Shown in pieces: positions 1 through 6,124 of a stretch of 6,244 nucleotides of DNA (position 1 is the stretch's first letter; every line of letters starts with the position of its first letter). Under the pieces are notes generated by a model that saw only the letters and a list, made by a program, of their open reading frames with translations, did no database searches and was not told where the DNA came from. Source of the stretch: JANXVV01 sp038230975 (lineage in GTDB: Bacteria; Planctomycetota; Phycisphaerae; Tepidisphaerales; Tepidisphaeraceae); contig JBBRMF010000295.1 of the NCBI GenBank assembly GCA_038230975.1, forward strand, positions 1-6,244, given 5' to 3'. The position numbers were made by a program, and so were the translations under genes.

Positions 1-193
1 ACTAGTCGATTTTGCAATCCCTTAACTTCACGGAGCTTGTATGTGAACAACCTGGAATCGAAAAAAGAACCCACGGAACAAGCTCCGTGGGGTTTGTTCC
101 AATTTGTAGTTTGCAATCAACCGTTTCTAAGCATGTTTCGCACGACGGTGTGAATTCTGCGCCCGTTTACTGCGGAGGGGCCAATTATGTGGG
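1..193. other. Gene-free left edge with inverted and direct repeats
   Basis: I see no supportable gene here. A plus-strand frame at 12-221 shows no recognisable protein and runs through the terminator. Besides the terminator there is a 12-base inverted repeat: CACGGAGCTTGT at 29-40 is the exact reverse complement of 78-89, so it could compete with the terminator stem. There is also a 9-base direct repeat, TTTGCAATC, at 11-19 and 110-118. The meaning of these repeats is unknown. Confidence 0.5.
61..94 (-). terminator. Intrinsic terminator ending the aconitase/small membrane protein transcript
   Basis: Perfect 8-bp arms CCCACGGA (70-77) and TCCGTGGG (84-91) enclose a 6-base loop. Outside the arms, two more pairs can form around a single bulged base. 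Read on the minus strand, the hairpin is followed by a run of six T (complement of 61-66), the classical factor-independent layout. It lies about 100 bases after the stop of the 69-codon gene at 194, so it most likely ends the aconitase transcription unit. The plus-strand side lacks a clean T run, so bidirectional use is doubtful. Confidence 0.8.
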
Positions 194-403
194 CTACTCC
201 GTAATCACTTTTGTGTCATGAATTCCAAGCCATTCGTAATGGTCAGCGACAAGCGAAAGCACGATCAGCAGCGCAAAGATGCTCGCGAGAACGGCGACGA
301 AAATAATTGCCCTTCGCAGGAACCAGCGTCCAAGGGGCTCGGGCTCAGGGCTGGCGTATTCCAATGGGTGAGAAATTTCGTCGTTGTCGCGGATTGCTTT
401 CAT
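194..403 (-). CDS. Small single-pass membrane protein downstream of aconitase
   Basis: This 69-residue protein is not one I recognise. Residues 1-31 are hydrophilic, with PLEY at 13-16, an acidic/proline stretch (SPEPEP, 18-23) and basic residues R26, R30 and R31. Residues 32-53 form one strongly hydrophobic helix, followed by a polar tail of about 16 residues. The arginines just before the helix predict the N-terminus in the cytoplasm and the tail outside. The start at 403 is supported by GGGAGG six bases upstream; an ATG at 407 is out of frame and too close to that site. The gene begins 14 bases after the aconitase stop and is followed by an intrinsic terminator, so it is very probably co-transcribed with acnA. 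That position suggests a conserved neighbour but gives no function. A signal anchor is more likely than a cleaved signal peptide, since no cleavage-like small residues follow the helix. Confidence 0.8.
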   Translation of the reverse strand: MKAIRDNDEISHPLEYASPEPEPLGRWFLRRAIIFVAVLASIFALLIVLSLVADHYEWLGIHDTKVITE

Positions 404-409
404 ACATAG

Positions 410-415
410 CCTCCC
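410..415 (-). promoter_or_regulatory. Ribosome binding site of the small membrane protein gene
   Basis: GGGAGG on the minus strand, six bases before the ATG at 403. It sits in the 14-base gap after the aconitase stop codon. It is far stronger than anything upstream of the aconitase itself, and it fixes the start of the small gene. Confidence 0.8.
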
Positions 416-417
416 AT

Positions 418-3249
418 TTACGCCGTCAGGGGAATGGGGGAAAGGAAACGACGCAGGACCGTGTGGAGGATTCCGCCGTTGCGGTAATACTCAATTTCCA
501 CCGGGGTATCGATTCGGCAAATGGCGGTGAACTCGAGAGGCACTCCTTCGCGGGTGACCACACGCACGTTCACTTCCTGCAATGGCTTCAGGTCGTCACC
601 CAGCTCGATATCGAACGTGCCCATTCCGGTTAAGCCCAGGCTTGATCGGGACTGTCCTTTTTTGTACTGCAAAGGGAGGATGCCCATGCCGACCAGATTA
701 CTGCGATGGATGCGTTCAAAGCTGTCGGCAAGCACCGCTTTGACGCCGAGCAGATAAGTGCCCTTGGCGGCCCAATCGCGACTGGAGCCCATGCCGTAAT
801 CTTTGCCGGCCAGGACAACAAGCGGGACACCGGCGGCTTGATATTTCATGGAGGCATCGTAGATGCTCATGACCTCTTCACCGAATTCACCCGGCTTGCC
901 GAGATACCGTGTGACGCCGCCTTCGGTGCCGGGGGCAAGTTGGTTTTTCAAACGGATATTGGCGAACGTGCCGCGCGTCATGACGCGATCATTGCCACGC
1001 CGTGCGCCGTAGCTATTGAAATCGAGCGGACCGACGTTGTTCTCCATCAGGAATTTGCCGGCCGGGCTGTCTTTTTTAATTGCACCGGCGGGGGAGATGT
1101 GATCGGTCGTCACCGAATCACCGACCATTACCAACACGCGCGCACCATGGATGGCCTGGATCGGCTTGGGTTCAGGTGACAAGTCAGTGAAGAACGGGGG
1201 TTCCTGAATGTACGTGCTTTTTTCATCGAAATTGAAAAGCTCGCCGCCTTTGACGGGGATTTTGTTCCAGTCTTCATTGGCGTTGGCGACGTTGGCATAC
1301 TGCTTTTTAAACATCTCCGGCCCGAGGCTCGCGGTCATGGCGTCGTGAACTTCATTCTGCGTCGGCCAGATATCGCGGAGATAGACGGGCGTGCCTTTGT
1401 CGTTCTTGGCGATCGGTTCATCCATGATGTTGACGTCCATCGTACCGGCCAGGGCATAGGCGACGACGAGCGGGGGGCTGGCGAGGTAGTTTGCCTTCAC
1501 ATGTGGATTGATGCGACCTTCGAAATTACGGTTGCCGGACAGAACGGCGCAGGCGACGAGGTCGGCTTTTTCGACGGCGTTGGCGATGGCATCCGGGAGT
1601 GGGCCGCTGTTGCCGATGCAAGTGGTGCAGCCGTAACCGACGGTATTGAAACCGAGTTGATTGAGATAAGGGGACAGGCCAGCTTTATCCAGATAATCGG
1701 TCACGACCCGGCTGCCGGGGGCGAGACTGGTTTTGACATAGGGCGGTACTTTCAGGCCGTGTTCGACGGCTTTTTTAGCGAGGAGGCCGGCGGCAACCAT
1801 CACGCTGGGATTGCTGGTATTGGTGCAACTGGTGATGGCGGCGATGACGACGTCGCCGTGAGTCATTTTTACCCACTGATCTTCCAGCACGGCAATCGCG
1901 TGATCTTTTTTATCCTTCAAATGTTCGGTGGTGGATGCTTCGTGTTGCTCCGCCTGACCCCCGGCATCGCCCGTCGTTCTGGAGACGGCAACCGGGCCTT
2001 CGGACGACCAGCGATCCAGCCGCGGCGTGGCGGATTCACCGACATTTTTCTTGAACGTGTCGACGAGTGCCGAGCGGAAACTCTGTTTGACGCTGCGCAG
2101 CTCGACGCGATCCTGCGGGCGGCGGGGGCCGGCAACGCTTGGGATGATGGAGGCAAGATCCAGCTCGAGGACTTCGGTGAATTCAGGTTCGCTTTTATTC
2201 TGACGCCAAAGTCCTTGCTCTTTGCAGTAGCGTTCGACAAGGTCGATGTGATTTTCATCGCGGCCGGTGAGTCGCAGATAGGTCAGTGTCTGGTCATCGA
2301 CGGGGAAGAAGCCGATTGTCGCGCCATATTCCGGAGCCATGTTGGCGATGGTGGCGCGATCGGCGACGGACATTCCGGCAAGCCCTTCACCGAAGAATTC
2401 AACGAATTTTTCGACAACACCATGACTGCGGAGAATTTGCGTGATGGTCAGAACCAAGTCGGTCGCGGTGGAGCCTTCCGGCAGTTTGCCGTGCAATTTG
2501 AAACCGACCACTTGTGGAGTGACCATGTAGATCGGTTGGCCGAGCATGCAGGCTTCGGCTTCGATACCACCGACGCCCCAACCAAGAACACCGAGGCCGT
2601 TGATCATCGTGGTGTGGCTATCCGTGCCGACCAGGCTGTCGGGCATCGCAACGCCTTTTTTCACCATGACGACTTTGGCCAGATATTCAAGATTCACCTG
2701 GTGAACGATGCCGACGGCTGGCGGGACAACGCCGAAATTATCGAAGGCTTTCTGGCCCCATTTCAAAAATTCGTAACGTTCGCGATTGCGTTCAAATTCT
2801 TTGGTGACATTGTCGTGAAGTGCAAATTCAGAGCCGAAGGTATCCACCTGCACGGAGTGGTCGATCACCAGATCGACGGGGACAAGCGGATTGATTCTTT
2901 GAGGATCACCGCCAGCGCGTTTCATCGCGGCGCGCATGGCGGCCAGGTCCACGACGCAAGGTACACCGGTGAAGTCCTGAAGAATTACCCGGGCCGGGCT
3001 GAAGGGCAGTTCAACGGCATTGACCTTCTTGGCGTTCCAACTCGCGACGCCGGTGACGTGCTCCTGATTCACGATGAAGTTATCCAGGTTGCGAAGGCAA
3101 CTTTCGAGCAGCACTTTGATCGAAAATGGGAGCTTGTCTAAATGCCCGATGCCTTGTTCAGTCAACGTGGCCAGACGAAAAATCTGAACGTCGCCAGCTT
3201 TGGAGGAGAGGGATGACTGGGAACCGAAGGGATTGTTGATTGTAGCCAT
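418..3249 (-). CDS. acnA: Aconitate hydratase (AcnA/IRP1-type aconitase)
   Basis: Cytoplasmic TCA-cycle enzyme interconverting citrate and isocitrate through cis-aconitate with a [4Fe-4S] cluster. The 943 residues are collinear with the AcnA/IRP1 family. Visible motifs are QDFTGVP at 91-97, TDSHTT at 209-214, cluster cysteines C475 (SCTNTSNP), C541 and C544 (GCTTCIGNSG), SGNRNFEGR at 571-579, GDSVTTDHISPAG at 710-722, SYGARRGND at 746-754, and GSSRDWAAKG at 821-830 in the swivelling C-terminal domain. The 66-residue spacing from the first to the second cysteine is that of E. coli AcnA and human IRP1. The protein is about 50 residues longer than E. coli AcnA (891), mostly from a hydrophilic insert around 402-450 before the first cysteine. 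No clear Shine-Dalgarno precedes the ATG, but no alternative in-frame start lies nearby and the N-terminus fits the family. It is the first gene of a probable two-gene operon with the small membrane protein. All catalytic motifs seen are intact, so it should be active. Confidence 0.97.
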   Translation of the reverse strand: MATINNPFGSQSSLSSKAGDVQIFRLATLTEQGIGHLDKLPFSIKVLLESCLRNLDNFIVNQEHVTGVASWNAKKVNAVELPFSPARVILQDFTGVPCVVDLAAMRAAMKRAGGDPQRINPLVPVDLVIDHSVQVDTFGSEFALHDNVTKEFERNRERYEFLKWGQKAFDNFGVVPPAVGIVHQVNLEYLAKVVMVKKGVAMPDSLVGTDSHTTMINGLGVLGWGVGGIEAEACMLGQPIYMVTPQVVGFKLHGKLPEGSTATDLVLTITQILRSHGVVEKFVEFFGEGLAGMSVADRATIANMAPEYGATIGFFPVDDQTLTYLRLTGRDENHIDLVERYCKEQGLWRQNKSEPEFTEVLELDLASIIPSVAGPRRPQDRVELRSVKQSFRSALVDTFKKNVGESATPRLDRWSSEGPVAVSRTTGDAGGQAEQHEASTTEHLKDKKDHAIAVLEDQWVKMTHGDVVIAAITSCTNTSNPSVMVAAGLLAKKAVEHGLKVPPYVKTSLAPGSRVVTDYLDKAGLSPYLNQLGFNTVGYGCTTCIGNSGPLPDAIANAVEKADLVACAVLSGNRNFEGRINPHVKANYLASPPLVVAYALAGTMDVNIMDEPIAKNDKGTPVYLRDIWPTQNEVHDAMTASLGPEMFKKQYANVANANEDWNKIPVKGGELFNFDEKSTYIQEPPFFTDLSPEPKPIQAIHGARVLVMVGDSVTTDHISPAGAIKKDSPAGKFLMENNVGPLDFNSYGARRGNDRVMTRGTFANIRLKNQLAPGTEGGVTRYLGKPGEFGEEVMSIYDASMKYQAAGVPLVVLAGKDYGMGSSRDWAAKGTYLLGVKAVLADSFERIHRSNLVGMGILPLQYKKGQSRSSLGLTGMGTFDIELGDDLKPLQEVNVRVVTREGVPLEFTAICRIDTPVEIEYYRNGGILHTVLRRFLSPIPLTA

Positions 3250-3276
3250 AATGGTGTCTGCTCTATGCGCGGTTGA

Positions 3277-3296
3277 CCGCCGAAAAAGTCGGGCGG
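3277..3296 (-). other. Hairpin in the predicted acnA leader
   Basis: On the minus strand CCGCC...GGCGG pairs extend to a seven-pair stem with one bulged base (3291/3292) and a five-base loop. If the promoter at 3309-3337 is used, this structure sits in the roughly 50-base 5' leader, about 27 bases before the aconitase start codon. It lacks a following T run, so it is not a terminator. A role in translation or mRNA stability is possible but not shown. Confidence 0.4.
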
Positions 3297-3308
3297 AAAC
3301 GAGATGGC

Positions 3309-3337
3309 ATCTTATGCGCGGGGGGTGGGGGGTACAA
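3309..3337 (-). promoter_or_regulatory. Possible sigma70-type promoter for acnA
   Basis: On the minus strand, TTGTAC (complement of 3332-3337) and TAAGAT (complement of 3309-3314) are separated by exactly 17 bases. Matches to consensus are 3/6 and 4/6, so this is a modest call supported mainly by spacing and position. The predicted transcription start is near 3302, giving a leader of about 50 bases. The spacer is almost all C on this strand (G6-T-G6 on the plus strand), which is unusual. Confidence 0.35.
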
Positions 3338-3347
3338 GCGGTTTTGT

Positions 3348-3352
3348 GGAGG
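3348..3352 (+). promoter_or_regulatory. Strong Shine-Dalgarno before a 34-codon plus-strand ORF
   Basis: GGAGG followed by TG, five bases before the ATG at 3358. It is one of the best ribosome binding sites in the window, and it is the main reason to take the short ORF behind it seriously. Confidence 0.5.
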
Positions 3353-3357
3353 TGGGA

Positions 3358-3462
3358 ATGACGAATCTATCTCATGCTGCCGCGGAACAGTTCTTTGATT
3401 TATTGAGCGGACTCACAACAACCTTCTGGGAGATCCACGATATTATTATATTGATCGATTGA
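3358..3462 (+). CDS. Candidate 34-residue small protein
   Basis: An ATG with GGAGG five bases upstream opens a 34-codon frame ending in TGA at 3460-3462. An intrinsic terminator on the same strand begins eight bases after the stop. The peptide starts MTNLSHAAAEQFFDLLSG and ends in a hydrophobic segment (FWEIHDIIILID). It resembles no family I know, has no convincing membrane helix and has no cysteines. It is divergent from acnA, whose start lies about 110 bases away. I found no clear plus-strand promoter upstream; TTGACC at 3273-3278 has no matching -10. The combination of binding site, ORF and terminator supports a real mini-gene, but 34 codons is short enough to arise by chance. It may instead mark a small RNA or a decayed gene. 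Confidence 0.4.
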   Translation: MTNLSHAAAEQFFDLLSGLTTTFWEIHDIIILID

Positions 3463-3469
3463 ATGAACC

Positions 3470-3492
3470 AACCGTCGACGGGCGGTTTTTTT
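3470..3492 (+). terminator. Intrinsic terminator on the plus strand after the 34-codon ORF
   Basis: AACCGTC (3470-3476) pairs with GGCGGTT (3481-3487), including one T-G wobble, around a four-base loop. The T run covers 3486-3492. Inside lies a perfect 10-base palindrome, CCGTCGACGG, at 3472-3481. The orientation means it stops plus-strand transcription, although both large flanking genes run on the minus strand. This implies a plus-strand transcript from the region just to its left. Confidence 0.6.
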
Positions 3493-3498
3493 GGGGCG

Positions 3499-3507
3499 TG
3501 GTATAAT
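3499..3507 (+). promoter_or_regulatory. Extended -10 promoter element
   Basis: TGGTATAAT is a perfect extended -10 (TGnTATAAT). No good -35 is placed 16-18 bases upstream, but extended -10 promoters often do not need one, and a T run precedes it. The predicted transcription start is near 3514, at the beginning of the open frame that follows. The element overlaps a possible ATG at 3506, so it is either the promoter or part of the start region of the broken ORF. Confidence 0.5.
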
Positions 3508-3685
3508 GTTATAAGTTGAAAACAAACCCATCCCACTCGAATATTTTCATCAAATTCAAAACGCAACACCTCGGCGTCGGATTCGGAAGTTCGCGATTGA
3601 TTGCCTTTTCATGGCCGTTCTATTGGCGATCTTTTGGCTGATTACGCTTATTCTTTTCGCCTTAAATTCGGCGGATAGAAAATAA
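3506..3685 (+). pseudogene. Broken small membrane-protein ORF resembling the acnA-linked one
   Basis: From ATG 3506 the frame reads Met-Leu-stop (TAA 3512-3514), then stays open from 3515 to TAA 3683-3685. The open part shows PLEY (codons 10-13), a basic run RRRIRK, and a hydrophobic helix (from about codon 29 to 53) ending in a short polar tail. This is the layout of the 69-residue protein downstream of acnA. VLLAIFWL at 38-45 falls at the same positions as VLASIFAL there. A single base change (for example CAA to TAA) would explain the stop. No standard start occurs in the open part until ATG 3611, which would give a 24-residue hydrophobic peptide without a ribosome binding site. It converges on the oxidoreductase gene, ending 26 bases from its stop. 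Alternatives are chance, a sequencing error, a frameshift after the TTG at 3516, or a functional 24-residue peptide. Confidence 0.4.
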
Positions 3686-3711
3686 ATTTCAAACTGCACC
3701 ACTACCGAAAA

Positions 3712-6093
3712 TCAGGTACGGTCGTAGTCAAACTTCCGGTTGGGTTGAGTGGTGGCAGTCAGCGAAACGACCACATATTTGGAAGTTGGCGTGTTGCTTT
3801 TTTCGGCGACGCTGTCGATGGGAACCAGCACGTTGGCCTCAGGGAAATAGGTTGCGCAGGATCGGCGGGGAATGCTGTAGGCCACGATTGTGAAGTGGCG
3901 GGCGACCCGGGTCTTGCCGTTGAAATGGCTGGTGAGATCGACGACATCGCGATCTTTGAAACCGAGCTCGCGGATATCCTGCTCATTCATCATTACGACA
4001 CGGCGTTCGTTGTAAATGCCACGATAGCGATCATTCAGCCCGTAAATCGTCGTGTTGAATTGATCGTGCGATCGGACGGTCGTCATGACCAATTGCCCGG
4101 GTTGCAGATTTCGGACGGGCATGGGATGGATCGTGAAATTTGCCTTGTGAGTGGGTGTGTGATCGAAATCGCCATCGCGCGGCGGGTTGGGGAGATAGAA
4201 GCCGCCCGGTTGCCGAACGCGCTGGTTGTAATCATGGCAACCGGGAATGACGTGGGAAATGTGGTCGCGAATGCGGTCGTAATTGGCCGCCAGCGATTCC
4301 CAATTGACCGCGCTGCGATTGCCGAGCGTCGCGCGGGCCAGCCGCGCAACGATGGCAGGTTCACTCAACAGTTTTTCCGAGGGAGGTGTGAGAATGCCTT
4401 GCGATGTTTCAATGACGCCCATTGAATTTTCCGTGGTGACGAACTGCGTGCCTTCCTTCTGTTCATCGATATCCGTCCGTCCGAGGCACGGCAGAATAAG
4501 TGCCTGCTTGCCAGTCACCAGGTGGGCGCGATTGAGTTTCGTGGAAACTTGAACCGTCAATCTTTCGTTGCGAAGCGACTGCGCGGTGTATTCCGTATCC
4601 GGCGTGGCCGAGAGAAAATTTCCGCCCATGGCGAAGAAGACTTTCGCTTTGCCGGCATGCATCGCTTTGATGGCTTCGACGGTGTCATAACCGTGATTCA
4701 CCGGCGGATCGAAATTGAATTCTGTCTTGAGCTGCTTTAGAAACTCTTCGCGCGGGCGTTCCCAAACGCCCATGGTGCGATCGCCTTGCACATTGCTATG
4801 ACCGCGAACCGGGCAGGCCCCTGCGCCGGGTTTGCCGATGGCTCCGCGCATCAGGAGAAGGTTGATAATCTCTTGAATCGTCGCCACGGAATTGTGGCTT
4901 TGTGTTAGGCCCATCGCCCAGCAGATGATGATTCGGTCGGTCGACGCGAGCAAATTTGCGGCTTCATGGATTTGTTCGCGCGAGATACCGCCGTCCTCGA
5001 CAATTTCATCCCAGGCGACCTGTCGCAGGGCTGCGGCAAATTCCTCGAACCCCGCCGTCTTTTGCTCGATGAAATCTTTGGCGAGTGCATCGGTATCCAA
5101 CAGTTCTTTCATGATCCCCTTCAGAACGGCCGTGTCGCCGTTGATCCGAAGTTGCAGAAACAAATCGGTGAGCGAAGTGCCAAAGCCGAGCATCCCACCG
5201 ACTTCCTGCGGGTTGCGGAACGCCATGAGTCCGGCTTCGGGCATGGGGTTGATCGAAATAATTTTGGCTCCGGCGCGCTTGGCCTTTTGAAGCGTGGTCA
5301 ACATGCGCGGATGATTGGTTCCGGGGTTCTGACCGATCAGAACGATGACTTGCGATTTTTCGAAATCGTCGATCTTGACCGTGCCTTTACCGATGCCGAT
5401 GGTCGGTGTCAGGGCTGAGCCACTGGATTCATGGCACATGTTGGAACAGTCGGGCATGTTGTTCGTGCCGAACTGCCGAACGAACAGTTGATAAAGAAAC
5501 GCCGTCTCGTTACTCGTGCGACCGGAGGTGTAAAAAACAGCCTCATCCGGCGACTCGAGCGCATTCAGCTCCCCGGCAATCATTTGGATGGCATCGTCCC
5601 ATGCGATCGGTTCATAGTGCGTTGCGCCGGTCCGCAAGACCATGGGCTCGGTCAGTCGACCTTGCTTGCCGAGCCAGAAATCGGATCGCGTCGATAACTC
5701 CGCCACGCTGTTTTCCCGGAAAAATTCGGCGGTGATACGCTGGGTCGTGGCTTCGTCCGCGATTGCTTTTGCGCCGCTTTCACAGAATTCGACCATCGAG
5801 CGATCGCCATCCGGTTCGGGCCACGCGCAGCTTGGGCAATCGATGCCGCCTTTCTGGTTGACTTTGAGCATCACTTTTGTGCCGCGGATCACGCCCATTT
5901 GTCCGTAAACATACTTTGCCGAACTGAGCACTGCCGGCAGCCCTGCGGCGGAATGCTTGATCGGACCCGTGCGCAAATCGTTGCGATCTTCGGGAGGTTG
6001 CGCATGAATCGGCGCGTTGCCGTGCGCGCCAGGCCCGGTGGATTGATTGGCTTGTGCATTACCGGCGGCAGTGGGATCCTGAGTCTCGGACAT
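3712..6093 (-). CDS. FdhF/YdeP-family molybdopterin oxidoreductase (formate dehydrogenase-like)
   Basis: A 793-residue protein of the formate dehydrogenase alpha-like clade (TIGR01701, E. coli YdeP type), which binds a bis-molybdopterin guanine dinucleotide cofactor. Residues 1-55 are a low-complexity Ala/Gln/Pro/Gly extension without a Tat or Sec signal, so a cytoplasmic location is expected. CPSCAWPEP at 86-94 and FCESGAKA at 103-110 give three candidate iron-sulfur cysteines (C86, C89, C104), where classical formate dehydrogenases have four. DCSNMCHESSG at 215-225 places C220 where E. coli FdhF has selenocysteine, so the metal ligand should be cysteine. GQNPGTNHPR at 254-263 is a cofactor-binding segment. 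TVRSHDQFNTTIYG at 672-685 marks the C-terminal dinucleotide-binding domain. The start is supported by GGAG seven bases upstream. It has its own promoter and no partner gene for electron transfer or maturation in the window. The true substrate is unknown: family members are called formate dehydrogenase-like, and formate oxidation is an inference. The frame is intact. Confidence 0.93.
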   Translation of the reverse strand: MSETQDPTAAGNAQANQSTGPGAHGNAPIHAQPPEDRNDLRTGPIKHSAAGLPAVLSSAKYVYGQMGVIRGTKVMLKVNQKGGIDCPSCAWPEPDGDRSMVEFCESGAKAIADEATTQRITAEFFRENSVAELSTRSDFWLGKQGRLTEPMVLRTGATHYEPIAWDDAIQMIAGELNALESPDEAVFYTSGRTSNETAFLYQLFVRQFGTNNMPDCSNMCHESSGSALTPTIGIGKGTVKIDDFEKSQVIVLIGQNPGTNHPRMLTTLQKAKRAGAKIISINPMPEAGLMAFRNPQEVGGMLGFGTSLTDLFLQLRINGDTAVLKGIMKELLDTDALAKDFIEQKTAGFEEFAAALRQVAWDEIVEDGGISREQIHEAANLLASTDRIIICWAMGLTQSHNSVATIQEIINLLLMRGAIGKPGAGACPVRGHSNVQGDRTMGVWERPREEFLKQLKTEFNFDPPVNHGYDTVEAIKAMHAGKAKVFFAMGGNFLSATPDTEYTAQSLRNERLTVQVSTKLNRAHLVTGKQALILPCLGRTDIDEQKEGTQFVTTENSMGVIETSQGILTPPSEKLLSEPAIVARLARATLGNRSAVNWESLAANYDRIRDHISHVIPGCHDYNQRVRQPGGFYLPNPPRDGDFDHTPTHKANFTIHPMPVRNLQPGQLVMTTVRSHDQFNTTIYGLNDRYRGIYNERRVVMMNEQDIRELGFKDRDVVDLTSHFNGKTRVARHFTIVAYSIPRRSCATYFPEANVLVPIDSVAEKSNTPTSKYVVVSLTATTQPNRKFDYDRT

Positions 6094-6100
6094 GCGACGT

Positions 6101-6104
6101 CTCC
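6101..6104 (-). promoter_or_regulatory. Ribosome binding site of the oxidoreductase gene
   Basis: GGAG on the minus strand (in the context CGGAGA), seven bases before the ATG at 6093. It supports that start over any internal methionine. The next internal methionine is at residue 66, beyond the low-complexity extension. Confidence 0.65.
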
Positions 6105-6124
6105 GAATAAATATCGTTCAGCGG

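Larger units (their letters stand above)
3250..3711. other. Intergenic region between acnA and the oxidoreductase gene
   Basis: These 462 bases contain the possible acnA promoter and leader on the minus strand. On the plus strand they hold a short ORF, an intrinsic terminator, an extended -10 and the broken membrane-protein ORF, listed separately. The composition is more AT-rich to the right of about 3390 than in the flanking genes. I see no tRNA, insertion sequence or CRISPR repeat. No T-tailed hairpin follows the oxidoreductase stop on the minus strand, so how that transcript ends is unclear. A minus-strand frame at 3372-3569 shows no protein-like features and overlaps the plus-strand elements. 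Confidence 0.6.

Noticed and set aside
11..118. Direct repeats TTTGCAATC at 11-19 and 110-118 as possible ends of a small mobile element
   Set aside because: Nine bases is close to chance at this scale, and there are no matching terminal inverted repeats or transposase. The sequence between them contains an ordinary terminator.
12..221. 69-codon plus-strand frame at the left edge
   Set aside because: It spans the terminator and repeats, overlaps the end of the small membrane-protein gene, lacks a Shine-Dalgarno and does not look like a protein.
1345..3141. Very long (598-codon) open frame on the plus strand opposite acnA
   Set aside because: It lies wholly inside the aconitase gene, shows no recognisable domain and has the composition expected from the reverse complement of a GC-biased coding sequence.
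3372..3569. 65-codon minus-strand frame between the two large genes
   Set aside because: It overlaps a plus-strand terminator and promoter in an AT-rich stretch. The plus-strand readings have better start and stop signals.
3745..4425. 226-codon plus-strand frame opposite the oxidoreductase
   Set aside because: It is an antisense shadow of a well-supported gene, with no family resemblance and no ribosome binding site that I could see.
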